A stretch of 64,000 bases of DNA from NCBI RefSeq assembly GCF_008932245.1, contig NZ_CP034910.1, positions 930,001 to 994,000 on the forward strand. Direction: 5' to 3'. This DNA is from Sinorhizobium alkalisoli. Its GTDB lineage: Bacteria > Pseudomonadota > Alphaproteobacteria > Rhizobiales > Rhizobiaceae. The position numbers were made by a program, and so were the translations under genes. This document shows, one piece after another, positions 24,890 through 32,147 of this stretch (position 1 is its first letter; each line of letters begins with the position of its first letter). Under the pieces are notes generated by a model that worked only from the letters and a program-made list of their open reading frames with translations, was not told where the DNA came from and made no database searches.

Positions 24890-26259
24890 CTCGGGATCCG
24901 CAGACCAGGCCGTTCGAAACCGTCCTCATCGCCAACCGCGGCGAGATTGCGCTTCGTATCCAGCGCGCCTGCCACACGCTCGGCTTGCGCTGCGTCTGCG
25001 CCTATTCCGAGGCCGACAGAGACGCCCCGTACCTTCGGAGCGCCGACGCAGCGATCTGCATCGGCCCGGCGCCGGCGACGAAGAGCTATCTGAATGTAGA
25101 GGCTATCCTCATTGCGGCCGAAATCACCGGCGCTGAGGCCATTCATCCCGGCTATGGCTTCCTGTCCGAAAATGCCGACTTCGCCGACGCGGTCGCTCGC
25201 TCGGGCCGCGTCTTCGTCGGTCCTGCGGCATCGGCGATTCGAACCATGGGCAACAAGGTCGCCGCGAAGAAGGCGATGATCGCCGCCGGCGTGCCCTGTG
25301 TGCCCGGCTCCAGCGAGGCGCTCGGCGACGACGCGGTGATCGCGCGCATCGCCGAAGAAGTCGGTTATCCGATTATCCTCAAGGCGGCCGGTGGCGGCGG
25401 CGGGCGCGGCATGCGAGTCGTTCGATCGCAAGCCGAGCTCGCCAAGGCGGCCGCCATAACCCGCGAGGAGGCTCAGCGTTTCTTCGCCAATCCCGATATC
25501 TACATCGAGAAATTCCTGGAGCGGCCGCGCCACGTAGAGATCCAGGTGCTGTGCGACGGCCATGGAGAAGCCGTCTGGCTCAGCGACCGCGACTGCTCGC
25601 TGCAGCGGCGTCACCAGAAGGTCATAGAGGAGGCGCCGGCGCCCGGTATCGACCGCGAGGCGATCGCCGCCATCGGCGAGCGCTGTGCGAAAGCGTGCCG
25701 GCAGATCGGCTATGTCGGGGCGGGCACCTTCGAGTTTCTCTATGAGGATGGCGCGTTCTACTTCATCGAGATGAACACGCGCGTGCAGGTCGAGCATCCT
25801 GTGACGGAAATGATTACCGGCATCGACATCGTCGCCGCACAGTTGCGCATCGCCCGCGGCGAACCCTTGGGCTTTCGCCAGCAAGACATCCGCATCTGCG
25901 GCCATTCGCTCGAATGCCGAATCAACGCGGAGGATCCCTTCAACTTTGCGCCGCAGCCCGGCCGGATCGACGAGCTTGTCTTGCCCGGCGGCCCCGGCGT
26001 GCGAGTCGATACCCATGTCACGCGCGGTTACACTATCCCCTCAAGCTACGATTCCATGATCGCCAAACTGATCGTGCACGGCAGCACCCGAGACGAGGCG
26101 CTGGCGCGCATGCGCCGTGCCCTCTCCGAGCTGGTCATCGATGGCCCCGCCTGCAACGCAGCGCTGCACATGGAGTTACTCAACGAGGAGAACTTCGTCG
26201 CCGGTGGCGTGGATATCCATCACCTGGAAAGACTGCTGTCGGAGAGGAGTGCTGCATGA
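24886..26259 (+). CDS. accC: Biotin carboxylase (AccC type)
   Basis: The 457-residue enzyme uses ATP and bicarbonate to carboxylate biotin on a carrier protein. It has the N-terminal domain ([17 protein letters not shown]), the ATP-grasp glycine loop ([14 protein letters not shown]), the catalytic [14 protein letters not shown] and the C-terminal domain (ECRINAEDP). Length is normal for stand-alone AccC. ATG 24886 overlaps accB by four bases and its stop overlaps the pxpB start. All key residues are present. It supplies carboxybiotin to the first carrier; the acceptor is not identified. Confidence 0.92.
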   Translation: MTRDPQTRPFETVLIANRGEIALRIQRACHTLGLRCVCAYSEADRDAPYLRSADAAICIGPAPATKSYLNVEAILIAAEITGAEAIHPGYGFLSENADFADAVARSGRVFVGPAASAIRTMGNKVAAKKAMIAAGVPCVPGSSEALGDDAVIARIAEEVGYPIILKAAGGGGGRGMRVVRSQAELAKAAAITREEAQRFFANPDIYIEKFLERPRHVEIQVLCDGHGEAVWLSDRDCSLQRRHQKVIEEAPAPGIDREAIAAIGERCAKACRQIGYVGAGTFEFLYEDGAFYFIEMNTRVQVEHPVTEMITGIDIVAAQLRIARGEPLGFRQQDIRICGHSLECRINAEDPFNFAPQPGRIDELVLPGGPGVRVDTHVTRGYTIPSSYDSMIAKLIVHGSTRDEALARMRRALSELVIDGPACNAALHMELLNEENFVAGGVDIHHLERLLSERSAA

Positions 26260-26930
26260 GTGCCGCGGCCGTGAACCTGGAGAAGCCACGCATAACGCCG
26301 CTCGGCTCCTGCGCCATCCTGTTCGAGGCACAGGGTGCCTTCGACATCGAGCACCAGCGCCGGATCTGGGCGCTCGCCGATGCCGCTGTCACCTGGGGTT
26401 CAGTGGTTGAGGCCGTGCCCGGCATGACCAATCTCATGCTCATCCTCTCCCGTCCACCGGGCGACCTTGATAAATTCAGGACGCTGCTCCTGGCGGCCTG
26501 GGAGACCGGCGCGGAAAAGCACGTCGAGCCGACCGTGCTGACGATCCCGATCGTCTATGGGGGCGAGGGCGGTCCTCATCTTCACGAAGTCGCGGACAGA
26601 ACCGGGCTCTCCGTCGACGAGGTCGTCCGCATCCACACCGAACCGGATTACACGGTCTATGCCGTCGGCAGCCATGCAGGCTACTGCTATCTTGGCGGCC
26701 TCGATGCGCGACTCTTCATGCCGCGTCGCAAGGTGCCGCTGGCCAGCATTCCGGCCGGCTCGCTCTCGGTTGCCGGCATGCAGACAGGCGTTTCCGCCTC
26801 GCCGGGGCCGAGCGGCTGGCACACCATCGGTCGTGCCGAGATCAGCTTCTTCGATCCCGAGCGTCGGCCGCCAGCACTGTTAAAACCGGGTGACGTCATC
26901 CGGTTCAGGCGGGAGCGGGTCGTCGGATGA
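26256..26930 (+). CDS. pxpB: 5-oxoprolinase subunit PxpB / allophanate hydrolase subunit 1 family
   Basis: The 224-residue protein belongs to the KipI/PxpB family: [48 protein letters not shown], the family block FLGG-like [11 protein letters not shown], and [16 protein letters not shown]. In E. coli and B. subtilis PxpA, PxpB and PxpC form an ATP-dependent 5-oxoprolinase. The gene overlaps accC and pxpC by four bases each. The unusual partnership with biotin enzymes suggests either oxoproline use coupled to carboxylation or a related amide substrate. Confidence 0.88.
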   Translation: MSAAAVNLEKPRITPLGSCAILFEAQGAFDIEHQRRIWALADAAVTWGSVVEAVPGMTNLMLILSRPPGDLDKFRTLLLAAWETGAEKHVEPTVLTIPIVYGGEGGPHLHEVADRTGLSVDEVVRIHTEPDYTVYAVGSHAGYCYLGGLDARLFMPRRKVPLASIPAGSLSVAGMQTGVSASPGPSGWHTIGRAEISFFDPERRPPALLKPGDVIRFRRERVVG

Positions 26931-27910
26931 TCGAGATTCTCTCCACACCATCGCTGGTTACAGTGCAGGATCTCGGCCGGAGCGGCTTCTACCGCTACGG
27001 CGTCTGCCGGTCGGGCGCCATGGACCGGTTGTCACTTGCCATCGGCAACCTGCTGCTCGGCAACGACCGAAACGCCGCTGGGTTGGAAATTCCCATCCTG
27101 CCGCTTCGGCTGCGCTTCGAGGCGGACGTGAACTTTGCGGTGACAGGCGCAGACTGCTCCGCCGAACTCGACGGCCGCCCGCTGCCGCCCTTCTGGGCCG
27201 CCCGGGCCCGCGCCGGGGAGGTGCTGACGCTCGCCGCGCCGCGCGCCGGCTGCCGTGCCTATCTCTGCCTGGCCGGAGGCGTCGACGTGCCGGAGGTGCT
27301 GTCCTCGCGCAGCACGCAATTGCGCGAGACGTTCGGCGGCCTGGATGGACGCGCACTCGTCAAGGGCGACCGCATCAAGGAAGTGGGCAATGACGTTGTC
27401 TTGCCAGAGGGCGGTCTCGGAGCCGTGCCGCCGGCCGCGGCTCTGGCCGACGCAGATGCTCCGGCAACCACAGTGCGCGTGATCCCAGCCGCGGAACACG
27501 CTGACTACGACGAACCTTCGAGGGCGGCCTTTTGGGCCGCGGACTGGAAGGTGACGGTGCAAAGCAACCGGGCCGGCTATCGGCTCAAGGGACCGGAACT
27601 GCAACTGCGGCGCCCGATCGAGTTGCGGTCTCATGGCGTGGTGCCCGGGGTAATCCAGGTGCCTGCCGGCGGGCAGCCGATAATCCAACTGGCGGACGCG
27701 GCCACTATGGGCGGCTATCCGAAGATTGGTGTGGTGATCGACGCGGATCTCTGGCGAATAGCGCAGGCGCGACCAGGGGACAGCCTGCGCTTCATCGAAA
27801 CGGACGTGGCGGGCGCCGCGCTCGTCCACGAGGAGACGGAAGCCTACCTCGACGGCCTCGAACACGATGCGGGCCGGCAGCACCGGCTTTCAGCGGCATG
27901 GAGGACCTGA
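26927..27910 (+). CDS. pxpC: 5-oxoprolinase subunit PxpC / allophanate hydrolase subunit 2 family
   Basis: The 327-residue KipA/PxpC-type protein has SLVTVQDLGRSGFYRYGV, GAMDRLSLAIGNLLLGN, the SNRAGYRLKGPEL block near residue 207, ELRSHGVVPGVIQVPAGGQP and LADAATMGGYPKIGVVI. These are the conserved features of the subunit. It pairs with PxpB (4-bp overlap). Its stop overlaps the start of the second carrier-like gene by one base. No defects. The reaction catalysed with these partners is inferred, not shown. Confidence 0.88.
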   Translation: MIEILSTPSLVTVQDLGRSGFYRYGVCRSGAMDRLSLAIGNLLLGNDRNAAGLEIPILPLRLRFEADVNFAVTGADCSAELDGRPLPPFWAARARAGEVLTLAAPRAGCRAYLCLAGGVDVPEVLSSRSTQLRETFGGLDGRALVKGDRIKEVGNDVVLPEGGLGAVPPAAALADADAPATTVRVIPAAEHADYDEPSRAAFWAADWKVTVQSNRAGYRLKGPELQLRRPIELRSHGVVPGVIQVPAGGQPIIQLADAATMGGYPKIGVVIDADLWRIAQARPGDSLRFIETDVAGAALVHEETEAYLDGLEHDAGRQHRLSAAWRT

Positions 27911-28317
27911 TGACTGCAGAGGCGCTGAACGAAATTCTGGACCTGATGCTCAAATATGGGTTTGCAGAGGGTTCCTTTTCTGACGGCAAGGATAGCGTCG
28001 CGATGCGGCTGGGGCCGGCCGCAGAGACGCATCAGGCGGAAGAAAAGGGGCCGGTCGCCGACGCCGCGCCGGAGACGCTCTCTACAGTCTCTATTGGATG
28101 GCTCAGCTTCGTGCATCCGGCACGGCCGGGAGAAAGCTGCTCCGAGGGAGACGCGGTCGGAGCAGGGGCAAAGGTTGCCTATGTGACTACGGGCGCCACC
28201 ATCACATCGGTAACGGCGGACCGCCGGGGCGTGCTTGGCCGCAAGCTCCGCAAGGAAGGCGACGTCGTGGGATACGGCACGCCGGTCTTCGAGTTCAGGT
28301 CACATGAGGACGGCTAG
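27910..28317 (+). CDS. Biotin-carrier-like protein lacking the biotinyl lysine
   Basis: This 135-residue protein resembles AccB in size and order: helical N-terminus (LNEILDLMLKYGFAEGSF), linker, then a biotinyl or lipoyl-like barrel (VGAGAKVAYVTTGATITSV, GVLGRKLRKEGDVVGYGTP). Aligned with the first carrier of the operon, the EAMKV segment becomes TTGAT, so the modified lysine is Ala. It cannot be biotinylated in the normal way. It may be a scaffold or docking partner for AccC or the Pxp subunits, or a non-catalytic paralogue. It lies between pxpC (1-bp overlap) and pxpA (13-bp gap). Confidence 0.72.
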   Translation: MTAEALNEILDLMLKYGFAEGSFSDGKDSVAMRLGPAAETHQAEEKGPVADAAPETLSTVSIGWLSFVHPARPGESCSEGDAVGAGAKVAYVTTGATITSVTADRRGVLGRKLRKEGDVVGYGTPVFEFRSHEDG

Positions 28318-28330
28318 CGGAGATTCTACA

Positions 28331-29107
28331 ATGCGGATCGACATTAATGCGGATCTCGGCGAGGGTTTCGGCCCCTATACGATCGCCGACGATGCGGCGC
28401 TCATGCCGCTCATCACTTCTGCGAATGTCGCTTGCGGCTATCATGCCGGAGATCCGGTCATCATGGACCGGACGGTGCGGCTCGCAAAAGAGCACGGGGT
28501 CGATATTGGCGCCCATGTCAGCTATCCGGACCGTATGGGCTTCGGGCGGCGTGTCATACCGATGGATGCCAACGAGCTAGAGAAGCACGTGTTGTTCCAA
28601 TTGGGAGCGCTACATGCGATCGCTAGGGCTGCTGGACACCGCATCACCCATCTCAATCCTCATGGTGCGCTCGGCAATCAGGCGTCGGCTGATGCGGGTA
28701 TTGCCGAAACGCTGGTGAAGGCGACATACGCTTTCGATCCGGACATCCGCTTTCTCGTGCTCCCCGGGTCCTCCCTGGAACGGGCCGCGTCGGCCGCCGG
28801 CATGAAGTGTCACCGCCTCTTCCTGGCGGATCGCGCCTACACTCAAGACCGTCAACTGGCGCCGCGCTCGCTCCCCGGCGCGGTGATCAAGGATAGAGAC
28901 CTGGTGGTTGCGCGGCTTCTCCGACTCCTGCGGGATCAAACCGTCGAAACCATCGATGGCCAAACCATCAATATGGATGTGCAGTCTATCCTGGTGCATT
29001 CCGACACCCCGGGCGCGGTTGATTTGGCTAGGGAAATCCTCCGCGCCCTACAAGCCCGGGGCACGGACATCGTTTCGCTGTCGCAGCTTGGGGATAATTG
29101 CGCTTAA
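28331..29107 (+). CDS. pxpA: 5-oxoprolinase subunit PxpA (LamB/YcsF family)
   Basis: The 258-residue protein starts MRIDINADLGEGFGPY and contains SANVACGYHAGDP, GAHVSYPDRMGFGRR, HLNPHGALGN and SILVHSDTPGAVDLA, the signature blocks of LamB/YcsF proteins, with metal-binding Asp and His residues intact. With PxpB and PxpC it should hydrolyse 5-oxoproline or a related cyclic amide at the expense of ATP. It ends the operon; a 15-bp motif resembling part of dif follows 12 bp downstream. Confidence 0.9.
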   Translation: MRIDINADLGEGFGPYTIADDAALMPLITSANVACGYHAGDPVIMDRTVRLAKEHGVDIGAHVSYPDRMGFGRRVIPMDANELEKHVLFQLGALHAIARAAGHRITHLNPHGALGNQASADAGIAETLVKATYAFDPDIRFLVLPGSSLERAASAAGMKCHRLFLADRAYTQDRQLAPRSLPGAVIKDRDLVVARLLRLLRDQTVETIDGQTINMDVQSILVHSDTPGAVDLAREILRALQARGTDIVSLSQLGDNCA

Positions 29108-29118
29108 GCGCTCGAAAA

Positions 29119-29133
29119 ATCGCATAATGTATC
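29119..29133 (+). repeat. 15-bp motif resembling half of a dif site, copy 1
   Basis: ATCGCATAATGTATC occurs here and again at 44122-44136 in the same orientation, with GGAAC about 6 bases further on in both copies. CGCATAATGTAT also matches the XerC arm plus centre of the E. coli dif sequence. The XerD-arm half does not match. Confidence 0.5.
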
Positions 29134-29172
29134 AAGGGGAACCGCGTTGCTCCACACCGGCATCATGAACGA

Positions 29173-29610
29173 CTAGGCTGCGCCTTGACGGAGTTCCTCG
29201 ATCAGTTCGGGATGGTGATCGAGTAGACGTAACAACTGGCTGGTCGGGCCGCTTGGCTCGACCAACCCCCGCTCGTACTTGTCGAAGGCATTTTCCCCCA
29301 CCTTGAGCAGGCCGCCAGCCTCGCGCTGAGACAGTTTCAGTTTCTTGCGTACCCTTTTTATGGTGGCAGGCGAGGGAATGCCTTCGACCTCCTCCTTCAA
29401 CGCCCTTAAGGCCGCGTCGGTAACGGCCATGTCATCACCGAAATGAACGCCTTCATCACCGTTTTCCGGATAGTAGCCCGGAAGTTCGACGGTTTTGCTC
29501 TTGCCCTTGTAGGTAACCACGAAGGGGCGCACCCCGCGACGTAGCGTCTCGCCGGTCTCTGGGGAGACCATCGTGTCGGGCAGATCCCTTTTCGATGCTG
29601 CCATGCTCAT
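29173..29610 (-). CDS. mqsA: MqsA-family antitoxin (zinc-domain-less type)
   Basis: The ~145-residue protein has an N-terminal domain with VSPETGETLRRGVRPF and TVELPGYYP, like rhizobial MqsA proteins that lack the paired CxxC zinc ligands of E. coli MqsA. Its C-terminal HTH domain reads LKLSQREAGGLLKVGENAFDKYERG, the usual MqsA or Xre-like fold. Start at 29610 overlaps the mqsR stop (ATGA); ATG 29604 has better spacing from AGGAGA. It binds and represses its own promoter in known systems. The protein seems intact though its toxin gene is frameshifted. Confidence 0.85.
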   Translation of the reverse strand: MSMAASKRDLPDTMVSPETGETLRRGVRPFVVTYKGKSKTVELPGYYPENGDEGVHFGDDMAVTDAALRALKEEVEGIPSPATIKRVRKKLKLSQREAGGLLKVGENAFDKYERGLVEPSGPTSQLLRLLDHHPELIEELRQGAA

Positions 29611-29907
29611 TTCTCCTTGAACGACATGACGACAAACTCGGTGATGACGTCCGCCTGGAACTTCACGTAAAGAACCATGCCGCGTGCTGGCACATGATAA
29701 ACGTCCTGCCAAGCGCGATGATCCGCAAAGGTCGTCATCGTAAAACATCCGCCGCTCGATCCCGGCGATCGCTTCCACAACACCTGCCCGGTCGAAGCCC
29801 AATGTGGTGGCATCGCGTAGCGCGGTTGAGGTCATCGCAAGCGTCTCGACCGATCCGAGCGCTGCCTTGATTGCCTCGAGATCGTAGGTCGGGCGCAATT
29901 TCTCCAT
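29607..29907 (-). pseudogene. mqsR: MqsR toxin gene, frameshifted
   Basis: The first part (MEKLRPTYDLEAIKAAL ... AIAGIERRMFY) is in one frame from ATG 29907; the remainder (MTTFADHRAWQDVYHVPA ... FVVMSFKEK) is in another and ends at 29607. MqsR proteins read FYKSMTTYADHR at this place, so about five bases (the Lys-Ser codons less one base) appear lost near 29738. MqsR is an mRNA interferase cutting at GC-rich triplets. The toxin is disabled here unless the shift is a sequencing error. Confidence 0.85.
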
Positions 29908-30456
29908 GCCCTATATGCCACCTTAATGGGGCGTTTCAAGAGAGGCTTGTGGAAGTGCACGATTGGCGCATGTGCGGCTCGCCGCGAAGGTAGCTCTCAT
30001 CACGCCAAGGGACCGAGTCTTGTCATCGTTCGCACGAGAAATCGTAATTTGCGAAGGCCTGTCACGCGTTCTTTTTCGACGTGAACGGGTATTCGGTTCG
30101 ATCCCCATCAATGCGAGGGATGCTCAATCGACTGCACCAAAGTGACGGCCTCTGGAGTGTGCACCCCTTGGGGCAGACTGACCCATGTCCACCCCAAGGG
30201 GCGCACTCCACTCGGCGGGATGTTTGGGTCCGAACTGTGTCGTTAGCGACGGGGGGTCGTGTGAGGAATGTCTCTATCACTCTCGCCATCTCCGGTCCCT
30301 GGCGAGGTTGTGGTGCAAATAACCCGGAATGATTGTCAGTCGCGTGCTTGAGAACTCGATGCAATCCATTCCGGTCCGAAAAATTCAGCGATATGCAGCA
30401 CGGAGCCGGAAACGTGATCGGCAAAGATCAGCAACACGGCACCCGTCGTTAATCGT
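29908..30456. other. Non-coding region with a long hairpin
   Basis: No protein is recognised. The main feature is a large imperfect hairpin at 30154-30209, listed separately. A minus-strand frame through 30062-30424 is open, but its predicted product looks like random translation. Confidence 0.45.
30154..30209. repeat. Long near-perfect inverted repeat
   Basis: The left arm is 30154-30173 and the right arm 30192-30209. They pair over about 18 bases with one substitution and a two-base bulge, around an 18-base loop. The core is CCCCTTGGGG against CCCCAAGGGG. No T-run follows. It could be a repeat element, a strong mRNA structure or an old mobile-element end. Confidence 0.7.
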
Positions 30457-30948
30457 TCAGAACGGCAATCGCGCGCTTTCCTTGACTTCCTTCATGACAA
30501 AGAACGTTCGCGTCTGCCGGACGCCCGGCAGCGCAATCAGCTTCTCGCCATGCAACTTGTTGAAATCCCCCATATCGCGAACGCGGATCTTCAGCAGATA
30601 GTCGAAGTCACCGGCGACCAGATTGCAATCAAGAACTTCTTTCAACTCCATCACGGCGCCTTCAAAGGCCGCGAAACTCTCCGGCGTCGAGCGATCGAGC
30701 ACCACGCCGACCATGACCAAGGCGCCAAGCCCGACTGCTGCGGGTGCCACCTCCGCCCGCACGCCGGTGATGTAGCCCTCATCGAATAGCCGTTGCGTCC
30801 GCCTGTGGCAGGTCGCGGCGCTGACATTTACGCGCTGCGCCAGATCGGCATTGGTGAGGCGGCCGTCGGATTGCAGGGCGCGCAGGATCTTGAGATCGAT
30901 CCTGTCAAATTCGCCTGTGGAAGATTCTTTCACAATGTCACCTACCAA
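30457..30948 (-). CDS. acdR: AcdR, Lrp/AsnC-family regulator of ACC deaminase
   Basis: The 163-residue protein has the Lrp winged helix (DRIDLKILRALQSDGRLTNA, VSAATCHRRTQRLFDEG) and a C-terminal ligand domain (LVAGDFDYLLKIRVRDM, ALPGVRQTRTFFVMKEV). It is divergent from acdS with a 129-bp shared promoter. In rhizobia and Pseudomonas, AcdR senses ACC and activates acdS, so the name rests on strong context. A remnant of a related gene lies at 4900-5070. A palindrome at 30976-30992 is a candidate binding site. Confidence 0.88.
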   Translation of the reverse strand: MVGDIVKESSTGEFDRIDLKILRALQSDGRLTNADLAQRVNVSAATCHRRTQRLFDEGYITGVRAEVAPAAVGLGALVMVGVVLDRSTPESFAAFEGAVMELKEVLDCNLVAGDFDYLLKIRVRDMGDFNKLHGEKLIALPGVRQTRTFFVMKEVKESARLPF

Positions 30949-30975
30949 CAGAAGAAATGCATCATTCTGCTAGAA

Positions 30976-30992
30976 ACCTATTCCATATAGGT
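30976..30992. promoter_or_regulatory. Candidate AcdR (Lrp) box
   Basis: ACCTAT (30976-30981) and ATAGGT (30987-30992) are exact reverse complements with a 5-base spacer. It lies in the acdR-acdS intergenic region, 28 bp above the acdR start. Lrp boxes are described upstream of acdS in other bacteria. Confidence 0.55.
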
Positions 30993-31077
30993 AAGTTCGG
31001 CAACGAATTTAGAGAGCACCTTTCAAGCCTTTTCTCCTATCCTCCGGCCTCGAAAATCGGCACGGAGGCCATGATCG

Positions 31078-32097
31078 ATGTCACTGCTTGAGAAGTTCGA
31101 ACGTTACCCACTCACTTTCGGCCCGACGCCGATCGAGCATCTGCCGCGGTTGACGGCGGCGCTCGGCGGCAAGGTGCAGATCTACGCCAAGCGCGAGGAC
31201 TGCAATTCCGGCCTCGCCATGGGCGGTAACAAACTCAGAAAGCTCGAATATATCGTGCCGGATGCGATCGCCTCCGGCGCCGATACGCTGGTGTCGATCG
31301 GCGGCGTGCAATCAAACCATACTCGCATGGTTGCGGCCACCGCCGCCAAGATCGGCATGAAATGCGTTGTCATTCAGGAAAAATGGGTGCCGCATTACGA
31401 TTCGGTCTATGATCGCGTCGGCAATATCCTGATGACGCGGCTGATGGGAGCGGACAGCCGGCTGGTTGACGACGGCTTCGACATCGGCATCCGCAAGAGC
31501 TGGGAGGATGCGATCCAGTCGGTGAAGGACGCCGGCGGCAAACCCTATCCGATCCCGGCCGGCGCCTCGGTGCACAAATACGGCGCACTCGGCTACGTCG
31601 GTTTCGCCGAGGAAGTCGCCGCACAGGAGAAAGAGCTCGGCTTCATCTTCGACTACATTATCGTCTGCGTCGTCACCGGCTCGACCCAAGGCGGCATGAT
31701 CGTGGGCTTCGCCGCACACGACCGGGCCGAGCGGGTGATCGGCATCGATGCATCGGGGACGCTCGAGCAGACCCGCGCGCAGGTGCGCAAGATCGTCGAT
31801 TCCACTGCCGACCTGGTTGGCCTCAACCGAGCGATCCGCGAAAACGAGATCGTCATCAATCCCGATTATGCCTATCCCGCCTATGGCGTACCATCGGAGG
31901 AAACCAATGCGGCGATCCGGCTTGCCGCCCGCACCGAGGCGATGATCACCGATCCGGTCTATGAGGGCAAATCCATGCAGGGACTGATCGACCTGACGCG
32001 CAAGGGTTTCTTCCCGGAGGGGTCTCGGGTTCTCTACGCCCATCTCGGCGGCGCGCCGGCGCTGAACGGCTACAGCTACTACTACAAGGACGGCTGA
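31078..32097 (+). CDS. acdS: 1-aminocyclopropane-1-carboxylate deaminase
   Basis: AcdS opens the ring of ACC, the plant ethylene precursor, giving 2-oxobutyrate and ammonia, and so lowers ethylene near roots and nodules. The 339-residue protein has the PLP lysine in [10 protein letters not shown] (Lys ~51), [11 protein letters not shown] with the nucleophilic Ser ~78, GSTQGGM (phosphate loop), [11 protein letters not shown] and the C-terminal [11 protein letters not shown]. Tyr and Glu residues that distinguish true ACC deaminases from D-cysteine desulfhydrases ([17 protein letters not shown]) are present. It is divergent from acdR and is followed 50 bp later by an E1-like gene that may use the 2-oxobutyrate. 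Confidence 0.95.
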   Translation: MSLLEKFERYPLTFGPTPIEHLPRLTAALGGKVQIYAKREDCNSGLAMGGNKLRKLEYIVPDAIASGADTLVSIGGVQSNHTRMVAATAAKIGMKCVVIQEKWVPHYDSVYDRVGNILMTRLMGADSRLVDDGFDIGIRKSWEDAIQSVKDAGGKPYPIPAGASVHKYGALGYVGFAEEVAAQEKELGFIFDYIIVCVVTGSTQGGMIVGFAAHDRAERVIGIDASGTLEQTRAQVRKIVDSTADLVGLNRAIRENEIVINPDYAYPAYGVPSEETNAAIRLAARTEAMITDPVYEGKSMQGLIDLTRKGFFPEGSRVLYAHLGGAPALNGYSYYYKDG

Positions 32098-32147
32098 GCC
32101 CTTGCCGAATTCTGTCCCCTTTCGTCCTTCTCCATCGGAACACGGCG

